This document shows, piece by piece, positions 44,955-54,002 of a stretch of 64,000 nt of DNA. The notes under the pieces were generated by a model that was not told the origin of the DNA, did not search any database, and was given only the letters and a program-made list of their open reading frames with translations. Where the stretch lies: NCBI RefSeq assembly GCF_023838525.1, contig NZ_JAHUQD010000003.1:147434-211433 (forward strand). The letters run 5' to 3'. Source of the DNA: Caldicoprobacter algeriensis (lineage in GTDB: Bacteria; Bacillota; Clostridia; Caldicoprobacterales; Caldicoprobacteraceae). The translations under genes were made by a program, and so were the position numbers. Each line of letters starts with the position of its first letter. Within the stretch, counting starts at the first letter, position 1.

Positions 44955-46715
44955 ATGAAAGAATTTTTTACTAATTTAAAGATTAATCAAAAACTGATTA
45001 TTATGTTTCTTTCTATATCTTTAATTCTTATTACTACAGGTTTTGTGGCATTGCAATTGTCTTTTAGTATATATGAGGAACAATTATATCGACAGTCAGC
45101 TGAGTTTTTGATTTTATTATCAGAAATGGTAGATATTAGATTAAATAAAATACAGCAAATCTCTTTTGATATTTTGTCTAGTAAAGAGGTACAAGAATAT
45201 TTAGCTATCGTTCGACGTGACGGTAATTCATATAATCAATATGAGGTATTAAATAATTTCAATAAAAAGATGCTTACATGGTTTTTCAATGAAAGTTATA
45301 TTTCTTCTATTAATATCGTAGATATCAAGGATAATCAGTATTCATGGGGAAGGAATACCGTCAGAATAGATCCCGAAAGGTTAGACTTTATTCGAAAACA
45401 GGCTATCCGAAGAAAAGGCGGAATGGTATGGATCGGACCTTCTGCTTTTGATCATTTTATTGTTGCTGCACGCGTGGTAAGGTCTATTCCCAATTTGGAA
45501 TTAGAGAATCTTGGATTAATTATTATTAGAATTGATCCGGAGAAGCTATTTAATAATTTTTCAAATCGAAAATTGACAAGTGAAGATGAGTTAAATTTTG
45601 CTATATTATCATCAGATGGAGTTATATATCAAAAAAATAATCATCAATTTTTATTTGATGAATTAATATACAGAATGAATAAAAAAATGGGATATTTTAT
45701 CGATAACATCCAAGGGGAAAAGTATTTAATTACATATGTTACTTCTCAGTGGACTAACTGGAAATTTGTTAATCTTTTACCTTATACAAGCATTTTTAAA
45801 AATATTATAGCGGTCCATACAATTTTAGTTTTGGTTTATGTTGGTATTTTTATGCTGGTTATATATTTAAGTTTTTTATTTTCTAGTGAGATTACTAAAC
45901 CTTTTAAAAGACTAACAAATAAAATGAAAATGGTAGAAAAGGGAGAATTTGAAAAGATTGCACAAATGGGTGCGAACATAAAGAGACAAGGGGATGAAAT
46001 AGCTGAACTGGAATATAATTTCCACTTAATGGTAGATAAAATTAACACGTTGATAAAAGAGAATTATTTAAAGCAGATTGCAATTAAAGAGTCTCAATTC
46101 AAAGCTTTACAAGCACAGATTAATCCCCATTTCCTATACAATACGTTGGATTCAATTAATTGGATGGCAAGATTTAATAAACAATATCAAATAGCTTCTA
46201 TGGTTAAAGCTTTGGGAAGTTTGTTGAGAAATTCCATTAGCAATAAAAGTGAAATTATTCCATTAAAAGAAGAAATGAAAATTTTAGAAGATTATATTAT
46301 TATCCAGAAATATAGATATGGAGAAAGATTAAAGTTTTCAATGGATATTCCACAAGAATATTGGGAGTATATGATTCCCAAGCTTTCTCTTCAGCCTATA
46401 GTAGAAAATTCTATTCAATATGGTTTGGAAAAGATTTTGGGCGTTTGCGAAATAAAGATATGGGTTGAACCATTGGAAAAAGGGTTAAAAATTTGGGTCG
46501 AAGATAATGGTCCGGGAATGGACAAGGATTTTGTTGAGAAGCTAAATAGGGGCGAGATTGAACCCAGAGGTTCTGGTATCGGTATTAAAAATATAAACGA
46601 GAGAATTAAGATCATATTCGGAATGGAATACGGTGTAAATGTGACTAGTGTGTTGGGAGAAGGGACTAAGGTATGTATTTTTATTCCCTATAAAAGGGGT
46701 GATGACTTTGTATAA
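44955..46715 (+). CDS. Sensor histidine kinase, YesM-like
   Basis: Protein of about 586 residues. It has an N-terminal membrane helix, an extracytoplasmic Cache-like sensor (about 40-285), a second helix, a HAMP linker, a His_kinase domain with NPHFLYNTLDSINW (phospho-acceptor His about 392) and a C-terminal ATPase domain (VEDNGPGMD, GSGIGIKNI). Family members sense extracellular saccharides and signal to an AraC-type response regulator. ATG 44943 or 44955 could be the start. It overlaps the regulator gene. Confidence 0.92.
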   Translation: MKEFFTNLKINQKLIIMFLSISLILITTGFVALQLSFSIYEEQLYRQSAEFLILLSEMVDIRLNKIQQISFDILSSKEVQEYLAIVRRDGNSYNQYEVLNNFNKKMLTWFFNESYISSINIVDIKDNQYSWGRNTVRIDPERLDFIRKQAIRRKGGMVWIGPSAFDHFIVAARVVRSIPNLELENLGLIIIRIDPEKLFNNFSNRKLTSEDELNFAILSSDGVIYQKNNHQFLFDELIYRMNKKMGYFIDNIQGEKYLITYVTSQWTNWKFVNLLPYTSIFKNIIAVHTILVLVYVGIFMLVIYLSFLFSSEITKPFKRLTNKMKMVEKGEFEKIAQMGANIKRQGDEIAELEYNFHLMVDKINTLIKENYLKQIAIKESQFKALQAQINPHFLYNTLDSINWMARFNKQYQIASMVKALGSLLRNSISNKSEIIPLKEEMKILEDYIIIQKYRYGERLKFSMDIPQEYWEYMIPKLSLQPIVENSIQYGLEKILGVCEIKIWVEPLEKGLKIWVEDNGPGMDKDFVEKLNRGEIEPRGSGIGIKNINERIKIIFGMEYGVNVTSVLGEGTKVCIFIPYKRGDDFV

Positions 46716-48261
46716 ACTTTTATTGGTGGATGACGAGCAGATAATCAGAGAAGGCATTGTACAATTGGTGAATTGGGATTCTCTGGGTATACAAGTAGAA
46801 GATGCTGAGAATGGAATAGAAGCCTATGAGAAGATAAAAAACATGAATCCAGATATTGTAATTACGGATATTAAGATGCCGGGAATGGATGGATTGGAAC
46901 TTATAGAAAGAGTTAAAACGGAGTTTCCGGATATCATTTTTATAATTTTATCAGGGTATGGAGAGTTTAACTTTGCGAGCAGAGCCATGCAGTATGGAGT
47001 TAAATATTATCTGCTGAAACCGTGTGATGAAGACGAAATTACCAAGGTTTTATACAAGGTAACAGAAGAGTTAAAACAAAATAAGGAGCGCCAAAAATTT
47101 ATAAAGAAAATGGAGGAAGATTTACAAAGAGTAATCCCTTACGTAAAAGAACAGTTCTTTCGAGACTGTGTGATGGGGCGATTAAAGGATGAAAAAGACG
47201 TTGTTTATTTTAAGGAGTTATTAAAATTGCCTGCTGAAAAAATGCGTTTATTACTTTTCCGTTTGGATGATAATAATGAGTTTGAAAAACGATTTGCTTT
47301 AAAGAATTTATTGGATTATTGCGAAAAGGATTACTCTTTACTTAGCACGATAATTGGTGAAAATGTGCTGTTGTTGCAGAAGGCAATTCCGCCTGAAAAG
47401 TTATTTTCTTATTTAGAAGAAATAAAACAAAGTTTTATAAATTATTGTGGGATTAGCTTTACAGTGGCTGTAAGTTCAGAAGGTTTTTTTGAACAATTGC
47501 CTGATTTGTACGATGAGGTAATGGAATGTCTTGAGTACCGATTTTATTTGGGTGAAGATTGTATCATTACCAGGGATGATGTAGGCAAAAAAGAACAATC
47601 GATACAATCAATTATAAATTTTGATTACCAACATTTAGCTTTATTGATTAGAAGTGGAAATGTTAATGCGGTTTGTAAAGAACTCAAAACGTTTTTTACA
47701 AAGTTAAATAGTAATAAAGTCGATGCTGATATGGTCCGAGCACTATGTATAGAATTGTACATTTCAATTATCCGCCAGGCAAAACTTCAAGATCTTAATG
47801 AGTATATGAAACAAATTTCAGTGCTTCAAGATATTGCTACTTTGGATAAGATGTTTAACTTTATCATGTCTATAGCACAGGAAATTACAGAGGGCAATTA
47901 TAAGGAGAATCAAGAAAAAAATAGTCAAATTATTAAAACTGTTTTAAAGGTTATAGAAGAAAATATAAATTTTGAAGATCTTTCCCTTTCTTGGATAGCT
48001 GAAAAAATTGTTTATATGAATGTAGATTATTTAGGCAAATTATTTAAAAAAGAAGTAGGGAAAAATTTTTCCGCATACTTGATGGAGAAGAGAGTGGAAA
48101 AAGCTAAACAATTATTATCAGAAGAAAGTTATTGTAAAATTTCTGATATTGCCAAATGCGTGGGATATGGGAATAACCCTCAATATTTTGGCCAGGTTTT
48201 CAAAAAAATTACAGGCTATACTCCATCAGAGTATAAAAAAATGTTAGGATGTCAAAAATGA
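46708..48261 (+). CDS. Response regulator, YesN/AraC-type
   Basis: Protein of 517 residues. The receiver domain opens YKLLLVDDEQ, with phospho-acceptor Asp54 in ITDIKMPGMDG. A helical middle region (about 130-400) and an AraC-type DNA-binding end (SWIAEKIVYMNVDYLGKLFKKEVGKNF..ISDIAKCVGYGNNPQYFGQVFKKITGYTPSEYKK) follow. TTG 46708 lies 8 bases from AGGGG and gives the usual MYKLLLVDDE start; ATG 46702 is also possible. It overlaps the kinase gene and probably activates the sugar importer that follows. Confidence 0.92.
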   Translation: MYKLLLVDDEQIIREGIVQLVNWDSLGIQVEDAENGIEAYEKIKNMNPDIVITDIKMPGMDGLELIERVKTEFPDIIFIILSGYGEFNFASRAMQYGVKYYLLKPCDEDEITKVLYKVTEELKQNKERQKFIKKMEEDLQRVIPYVKEQFFRDCVMGRLKDEKDVVYFKELLKLPAEKMRLLLFRLDDNNEFEKRFALKNLLDYCEKDYSLLSTIIGENVLLLQKAIPPEKLFSYLEEIKQSFINYCGISFTVAVSSEGFFEQLPDLYDEVMECLEYRFYLGEDCIITRDDVGKKEQSIQSIINFDYQHLALLIRSGNVNAVCKELKTFFTKLNSNKVDADMVRALCIELYISIIRQAKLQDLNEYMKQISVLQDIATLDKMFNFIMSIAQEITEGNYKENQEKNSQIIKTVLKVIEENINFEDLSLSWIAEKIVYMNVDYLGKLFKKEVGKNFSAYLMEKRVEKAKQLLSEESYCKISDIAKCVGYGNNPQYFGQVFKKITGYTPSEYKKMLGCQK

Positions 48262-48375
48262 AATTTAAATCTGTTTTTTAAACAAAGGTTGTCGGATAAT
48301 TTTATTTAAATTTTTACACCCCTCCAATATAATTAATTGTGCTAGGGTCTCAATTTAAAAAAAGGGGTGTGTATA

Positions 48376-49752
48376 ATGAAGAAATGGTTGTATTTATTAA
48401 TCATTGTAATTCTGGTGATGACAATGGTATTGACAGCGTGTGGACAAAGTCAGCCGGCTAAAGATACTGTTGGTTCAACTACAGGTGACCAGCAAAAGCA
48501 AGATGAACAAAAACAGGATGAGTCAAAAGAGAATGTTGGGAGTGAAAAAGCTGAGCTGCGTATTTTTTGGTGGGGTTCTCAAGATAGACATGATAGGACA
48601 ATAAAGGTTATTGAAATGTTTGAAGAAAAGAACCCCGATGTTTCTATTCAATATGAATTTTCTGGATGGGATGGATATTGGGAAAAAGTAGCGGCTTTGG
48701 CAGCTGCAAACAACTTACCTGACGTTTTTCAACAGGATTATCAATATCTAGCACAGTATGCCAAGAAGGGACTTTTAGAGGCATTAGACCCCTATGTAGA
48801 ACGGGGAATTTTAGATTTGTCGGATGTGGATGAAAGCAGCATAGTAGGTGGAAAGGTAGATGGCAAGCTTTATGGAATAAATTTGGGTTCTAATGCCCCT
48901 TGTATTGTCTATGACCCTGCTTTGTTTGAACAAGCAGGTGTTCCGGAACCGACGCCTGATTGGACATGGGAAGATTATATGAATGCAGCCAAAACAATAC
49001 ATGAAAAATTAGACATTTATGCCGATAGGACTTTCCCTGGTGGTTATTTTCACGGGTTAAAACATTATGTTCGTCAACATGGACAGAAATTGTACTCCGA
49101 TGACGGAACTAAGTTAGATTATAGTGATGATAAGCTTTTTGAGGAATTTTTTACAATGGAGTTAGAATTAGTAAAGCAAGGTGCGCTACCCATGCCGGAC
49201 GAAAGATTAGAAGTTAAATCGGTAGAGGACGAATTCCTTGTGACCAAAAAAGCCGCTATGGCAGCAGTTCATAGTAACCAGATTGTTGCTATGACAAAGG
49301 CTGCTAATCGACCTCTTAAATTAGCATTACTTCCTAAACATAAAGACCAGGTTAAGGAAGGAATGTACGTAAAACCGAGTATGTTTTTTGCGGTGGCAGC
49401 TACTAGCAAAAACAAAGATAAAGCTGTACAGTTCGTGAATTATTTTACTAACGATATTGAAGCAAATAAGGTTTTGCTGGCAGAACGTGGTGTTCCCATT
49501 TCTTCTAAAGTGCGGGAAGCCTTAATGCCATTGTTGAATGATGCACAGAAAGAAATGTTTAATTTCATGGAGGTAGTTATTTCGAATAGTAGTCCAATAG
49601 ATCCACCAGATCCTCCAGGGCATCCAGAAGTAGACAAGCTTTTGAAGAATTTGGAAGAACAGATCCTATACGGACAACTTACGCCAGCAGAGGCAGCTAT
49701 AAAATTTAGAGAAGAAGCTAATAAGATTTTAGCAAAAAGTGCTCAGCAATGA
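48376..49752 (+). CDS. Extracellular sugar-binding lipoprotein (ABC family 1)
   Basis: Protein of 458 residues with a signal peptide ending LTACGQ, then a Gln/Asp/Lys-rich linker and a family-1 solute-binding fold (LRIFWWGSQDRHDRTIKVIEMFEEKNPDVSIQYEFSGWDGYWEKVAA). It probably binds an oligosaccharide. ATG 48376 follows AAAGGGGTG. It sits directly after the two-component genes and before two permease genes. Confidence 0.93.
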   Translation: MKKWLYLLIIVILVMTMVLTACGQSQPAKDTVGSTTGDQQKQDEQKQDESKENVGSEKAELRIFWWGSQDRHDRTIKVIEMFEEKNPDVSIQYEFSGWDGYWEKVAALAAANNLPDVFQQDYQYLAQYAKKGLLEALDPYVERGILDLSDVDESSIVGGKVDGKLYGINLGSNAPCIVYDPALFEQAGVPEPTPDWTWEDYMNAAKTIHEKLDIYADRTFPGGYFHGLKHYVRQHGQKLYSDDGTKLDYSDDKLFEEFFTMELELVKQGALPMPDERLEVKSVEDEFLVTKKAAMAAVHSNQIVAMTKAANRPLKLALLPKHKDQVKEGMYVKPSMFFAVAATSKNKDKAVQFVNYFTNDIEANKVLLAERGVPISSKVREALMPLLNDAQKEMFNFMEVVISNSSPIDPPDPPGHPEVDKLLKNLEEQILYGQLTPAEAAIKFREEANKILAKSAQQ

Positions 49753-49760
49753 TATAAGAG

Positions 49761-49805
49761 TTTATTAGACATGGTTTGCACTTTGTGCAAACCATGTCTA
49801 ATAAA
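49761..49805 (+). promoter_or_regulatory. Perfect 21-bp hairpin between sugar-binding protein and permease genes
   Basis: Positions 49761-49781 are the exact reverse complement of 49785-49805, with a 3-nt TTT loop (core ATGGTTTGCAC with GTGCAAACCAT). An A/C-rich stretch, not a T-run, follows. It probably stabilises the upstream message or limits read-through. Confidence 0.9.
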
Positions 49806-49851
49806 ACCTTTTAAACCTTTAATTTTTGAAGTATAGAAAGGGGCACTTTTA

Positions 49852-50787
49852 ATGGAAGTTGCAAAAGGGTTGAGTAACAATAAACAAAGAAAAAGAAGGA
49901 ATGATTATAATAACCTAGCTGGTTATGCTTTTATATCTCCATGGCTTATTGGTTTTATTTTATTTACTATTATTCCAATAGGAGCCTCTTTTATATTGTC
50001 ATTTACTCAATATGATCTTTTATCGTCACCTAAATGGGTAGGACTGGAAAATTATAAAACCATGTTCCTACATGATGAGCGTTATATAAGTGCATTGAAA
50101 GCAACCTTTTCCTATGTTTTTGTTGCCGTACCTTTGCGCTTGATTTTTGCGCTTTTTATAGCTGTGCTTCTTGTTAGAGATAGAAAAATGGTAAGCGTAT
50201 ATCGTGCGGCCTTTTATATTCCTTCTCTTATCGGTGGGAGCGTAGCTGTAGCAGTAATGTGGCGTCAGTTATTTGGGGTTAACGGTGCCTTGAATTCTAT
50301 TCTTATTGAATTAGGAGTTATTGATAAAGGAATTGGTTGGATAGGAAACCCACACACTGCTATGTGGACTCTTATTTTATTAGCTGCATGGCAATTTGGT
50401 TCCCCTATGCTTATTTTTGTTGCTGGGCTGAAACAGATTCCAACAAGCTATTATGAAGCTGCTTATATTGATGGAGCTAATAGTTGGCAGAGGTTTACTA
50501 AAATTACTATGCCGTTGTTAACACCTATTATATTTTTTAATTTTATTATGCAAACCATAAGTGGATTTATGGCATTTACTGAGAGTTATCTTATTACTCA
50601 GGGAGGTCCCTTTGATAGAACTTTATTTTATGCGCTATACCTATTTGAAAAGGCTTTTAAGTTTTATGAGATGGGGTATGGATGCGCAATGGCGTGGGTA
50701 CTCTTATTGATTATTGGGGTATTTACGGCACTTATCTTTAAATCATCAAATTATTGGGTATATTACGAATCAAAAGGGGAATGGTAA
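49852..50787 (+). CDS. Sugar ABC transporter permease (MsmF/UgpA-like)
   Basis: Permease of 311 residues with six helices. The EAA loop reads YYEAAYIDGANSWQRFTKITMPLLTPI. AAAGGGG precedes ATG 49852. It pairs with the permease gene starting 1 bp after its stop. No ATPase gene is present, as in clusters served by a shared MsmX-type ATPase. Confidence 0.94.
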   Translation: MEVAKGLSNNKQRKRRNDYNNLAGYAFISPWLIGFILFTIIPIGASFILSFTQYDLLSSPKWVGLENYKTMFLHDERYISALKATFSYVFVAVPLRLIFALFIAVLLVRDRKMVSVYRAAFYIPSLIGGSVAVAVMWRQLFGVNGALNSILIELGVIDKGIGWIGNPHTAMWTLILLAAWQFGSPMLIFVAGLKQIPTSYYEAAYIDGANSWQRFTKITMPLLTPIIFFNFIMQTISGFMAFTESYLITQGGPFDRTLFYALYLFEKAFKFYEMGYGCAMAWVLLLIIGVFTALIFKSSNYWVYYESKGEW

Positions 50788-50788
50788 T

Positions 50789-51637
50789 ATGAAAAAGAGA
50801 AAAAAAGGATACATTAACACTTTTTTATATCATGCTTTTATATGGATATTTGGGTTTTTTATGCTATATCCGGTATTGTGGCTTATAAGTAGTTCTTTTA
50901 AGGGACACGCTGATATTTTTCAAAGAGCTCATCATTTAATTCCGACACAGTGGGAATTTAGCAATTATATAGAGGGTTGGAAAGGATTTGGAGGAATTTC
51001 TTTTGCCGTTTTTTTTAAAAATTCCTTTATTGTAGCTACTTTAACAACCATAGGTCAGGTTGTATCATCGGCATTTGTGGCGTATGGATTTTCGCGTATT
51101 CGATTTAAGGGAAAAAAGATATTGTTTGGATGTATGATTACTACTATGCTGTTGCCTTCTCAGGTATTGATCATTCCCCAATATATTATGTTTAGCAAAT
51201 TAGGATGGATAAATTCTTTTAAACCCCTGATTGTTCCTTCTTTCTTTGGATTACCTTTCTTCATATTTTTGATGATGCAATTTATTCAGGGAATCCCTAA
51301 GGAATTAGATGAATCAGCTAAGATTGATGGATGTAACCATATGGGAATTTTCCTTAGAATTATTATACCACTGTTAGTTCCGGCGCTGATGACTTCTGCA
51401 ATCTTTGCATTTTACTGGAGATGGCAAGATTTCTTTGGACCTTTGTTGTATCTGCAAACTCCCGCAAAGTACACAGTCTCCTTGGCATTGAGGATGTTTT
51501 CGGATCCTGCAGCTGTTACTAATTGGGGAGCTATGTTTGCCATGTCGGCTTTATCCCTAGTACCAGTTATTATATTGTTTATTGCATTTCAGAAGTACAT
51601 TGTAGAAGGAATTAGTACAAGCGGATTAAAAGGATAA
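50789..51637 (+). CDS. Sugar ABC transporter permease (MsmG/UgpE-like)
   Basis: Permease of 282 residues with six helices. The EAA loop reads ELDESAKIDGCNHMGIFLRIIIPLLVPAL, and the typical start region is HAFIWIFGFFMLYPVLWLISSSFK. ATG 50789 lies just after AAAGGGGAATGG and one base after the upstream stop. It is the last gene of the importer cluster and is followed by a terminator. Confidence 0.94.
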   Translation: MKKRKKGYINTFLYHAFIWIFGFFMLYPVLWLISSSFKGHADIFQRAHHLIPTQWEFSNYIEGWKGFGGISFAVFFKNSFIVATLTTIGQVVSSAFVAYGFSRIRFKGKKILFGCMITTMLLPSQVLIIPQYIMFSKLGWINSFKPLIVPSFFGLPFFIFLMMQFIQGIPKELDESAKIDGCNHMGIFLRIIIPLLVPALMTSAIFAFYWRWQDFFGPLLYLQTPAKYTVSLALRMFSDPAAVTNWGAMFAMSALSLVPVIILFIAFQKYIVEGISTSGLKG

Positions 51638-51656
51638 TGGTTTATGCGTAAGTGTA

Positions 51657-51698
51657 AAATAATCCCCACCTTGAAAAAGGCGGGGATTATTTATTTTT
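51657..51698 (+). terminator. Terminator of the sugar importer operon
   Basis: AAATAATCCCC (51657-51667) pairs with GGGGATTATTT (51682-51692), followed by ATTTTT. Confidence 0.9.
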
Positions 51699-51878
51699 AG
51701 TCTACCTTACAACTTTTGTATGCTTCAATTTCAGATTCCCTCTGTTATTTCCGTTTTTTTGTGTAATGAATAATCCCTCTCTATCCTTTTTGTAGATGAA
51801 TTATTTCATATTTGCCATTATAGTTTAAAGTAAGCTCTATTTGACGCTTACTAAATAAATGATTTCAAAGAATACTTT

Positions 51879-52328
51879 ATGAGTTACAACCAGCCTATAT
51901 ACGAAAATCCTTCTCCAGGCAATAAAAAGGGAGGTATAACTACACTTGAAGAAAAGTCCCTAGGATGTACGCAAAAGGGTGGGACAAGCCCGGTCGTGGA
52001 TGTATTGGATTACGGTGATGTGGTAAGAGAAAAAGGGCTGAATTTGCTTTACGGGCCGGGTAATGAAATGGTGGCGTCAACGGCACTTGCATCAGCAGGA
52101 TGCCAGATTGTTTTGTTTACCACAGGGCGAGGAACGCCGCTTGGAACGGCGGTCCCCACCATAAAGATTGCCACCAACAGTGAGATATTTAACAAGAAGC
52201 CCCACTGGATGGATTTTGATGCGGGAAGGCTTCTTGCGGGAGAAACCATGAAACAGCTCACCGAGGAACTCATAGATTATGTGATCAGGGTAGCATCTGG
52301 CATGCCGACAAAGTCCGAAAAAATGTGA
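51879..52328 (+). pseudogene. uxaA: C-terminal fragment of altronate dehydratase UxaA
   Basis: The 149-residue frame matches only the end of UxaA-type enzymes: YENPSPGNKKGGITTLEEKSLGCTQKGGTSPVVDVLDYG and LFTTGRGTPLGTAVPTIKIATNSE. The N-terminal SAF domain and about 230 or more residues are absent, and no ribosome binding site precedes the ATG. It is a relic of hexuronate catabolism. Confidence 0.8.
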
Positions 52329-52380
52329 TTTAGAGAAATCGCTATCTTCAAAAATGGTGTGACGTTGTAATGATTACAAG

Positions 52381-52430
52381 AAGACCCGTCATCCTGTTAT
52401 TTTGTAATTAAAGGGATGGGGGTCTTTTTT
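52381..52430 (+). terminator. Terminator after the uxaA remnant
   Basis: AAGACCC..CATCC pairs with GGATG..GGGTCTT (small internal mismatch), followed by T6. Confidence 0.8.
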
Positions 52431-52594
52431 CTGTTCAGAAAATATGGGGAAGGTTATAATCATGAAGCCATCATCTTTACAGGTTGTTGGTGATTCACCA
52501 AAAAAGGAGCAAACAATTAATAGAATAATGCAAAAAAATGTGATAAAATAATCGAAAGTGTATTTGTTTTATAGCTGAAAGGGTTGGATGCTAC

Positions 52595-53284
52595 ATGCAA
52601 CAGGAAAACAGGCGGATTATACTTTTTACAGGTCACTTCGGTAGCGGCAAGACTGAGCTGGCCATAAACTATAGTATAAAATTGGCCAGGCAGGGGCAGG
52701 CGGTGACTGTTGTGGACCTGGATATCGTGAATCCGTTTTTTCGTTCAAGTGAGGTTAGGGATGTTTTAGAAAAAGAGGGGATAAGGCTTTTGTCGCCCAA
52801 TTTTGTTGGGACTACTGTGGATGTTCCGTCGCTGCCCCCTGAAATTTATTCGGTGTTTCAAAGCAAAAACAGCAAGGTGATTTTCGATGTGGGTGGAGAT
52901 GATATAGGGGCTACGGCACTGGGGCGATACTATCCTTACTTCATGCAAGAGCCTTATCGAATGTTTTTTGTGATCAATGCGCGAAGGCCGCTGTCCAGTA
53001 CCCCTGAGCAGATCATAGAGATGCTTAAGGCTATTGAGAGTCATTCAAGGCTAAAAGTTACTGACCTCATTAACAACACCAATTTGATGTATGAGACAAA
53101 TTTAAATCATCTACTTGAAGGACAGGAGATCGTGGAGCAAGTATCTGAAAAGTTAAATATACCGATTGCTTATATTTCCGGTGTTGCGGAGGTAATTGAG
53201 CAGCTGCCAGAGCAGTACAACAAAAAGGGATTCCCTATAGATATTTATCTTCATCCTCCCTGGAGTCACGAGGATGAGGTATAA
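52595..53284 (+). CDS. P-loop NTPase of unknown function
   Basis: Protein of 229 residues with Walker A GHFGSGKTEL near residue 13, then VVDLDIVNPFFRSSE and IFDVGGDDIGATALGRY, a SIMIBI/ParA-like nucleotide-binding fold. VINARRPLSSTPEQIIEMLKAIE and TDLINNTNLM follow, consistent with the base-binding region. It lies upstream of the 2-oxoacid oxidoreductase genes on the same strand, so a role in that enzyme's assembly or regulation is possible but unproven. Confidence 0.75.
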   Translation: MQQENRRIILFTGHFGSGKTELAINYSIKLARQGQAVTVVDLDIVNPFFRSSEVRDVLEKEGIRLLSPNFVGTTVDVPSLPPEIYSVFQSKNSKVIFDVGGDDIGATALGRYYPYFMQEPYRMFFVINARRPLSSTPEQIIEMLKAIESHSRLKVTDLINNTNLMYETNLNHLLEGQEIVEQVSEKLNIPIAYISGVAEVIEQLPEQYNKKGFPIDIYLHPPWSHEDEV

Positions 53285-53585
53285 ATCTTGTGATTATTTT
53301 AAATTGTTTTTAGTAAATAAATGGAAGTGGTGTAATTGTGAAGTGAAGTACTGTGCTTTTCTTTGTATTTATAAAGCGTGAAAATTGCGATTTATGAAAG
53401 GCATTAGCCTTAATGGATTTGTGTGGTAGACTTTAACAATATTGTTCACACTATTATTGCTGGCAAAATAGTGTTTCGTTTATTCATTTTAAAATAAGGT
53501 TGTCATGGAAGGACAAGATAGACATTAATGTACTTAATACATCAGTTAAGATTTTAGACTAAAAATTCTCTAAGGAGAGGGGTAT
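53285..53585 (+). other. 301-bp gap before the ferredoxin subunit gene
   Basis: No ORF was recognised. It contains an inverted repeat, ACACTATT (53448-53455) with AATAGTGT (53467-53474), that could be an operator or weak hairpin. No convincing promoter is visible. Confidence 0.4.
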
Positions 53586-53798
53586 ATGTGTATGGCAAGG
53601 GTTATTTTTGATGAGGAACGATGTAAGGGATGTGAACTGTGCACCACAGTTTGTCCCAAGGGGATTGTGGTGATGGCTCGTGATCGCATGAATTCCAAAG
53701 GGTATCACCCGGCTACGGTGATAGAGATGGATAAATGCATTGGATGTGCTTTTTGTGCGCGAATATGCCCGGATGTGGTCATTGAGGTGGAGAAGTAG
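53586..53798 (+). CDS. 2-oxoacid:ferredoxin oxidoreductase, ferredoxin-like delta subunit
   Basis: Protein of 70 residues with two 4Fe-4S motifs, CKGCELCTTVCP and CIGCAFCARICP. It passes electrons from the TPP-bound intermediate to ferredoxin. It is followed after 204 bp by the alpha, beta and gamma subunit genes. AAGGAGAGG precedes ATG 53586. Confidence 0.92.
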   Translation: MCMARVIFDEERCKGCELCTTVCPKGIVVMARDRMNSKGYHPATVIEMDKCIGCAFCARICPDVVIEVEK

Positions 53799-54002
53799 AA
53801 GTGGAGTGCGGGATTTAGCAAAGGGACCACGCAGTGCAACACCAGCATCGGGCAGATAAAAGCCCATATGTGCAAGGGCAATTGATGATTAACTGTGTTG
53901 AATTGAAGCGGTTTATCAGTTGTCTGCCAAGTTGATACTGCAAAGCGAGCCGGTACGCGTCATGCAAGGCAATAAAATTAACAGAATGGGGGTTGTATAT
54001 TT

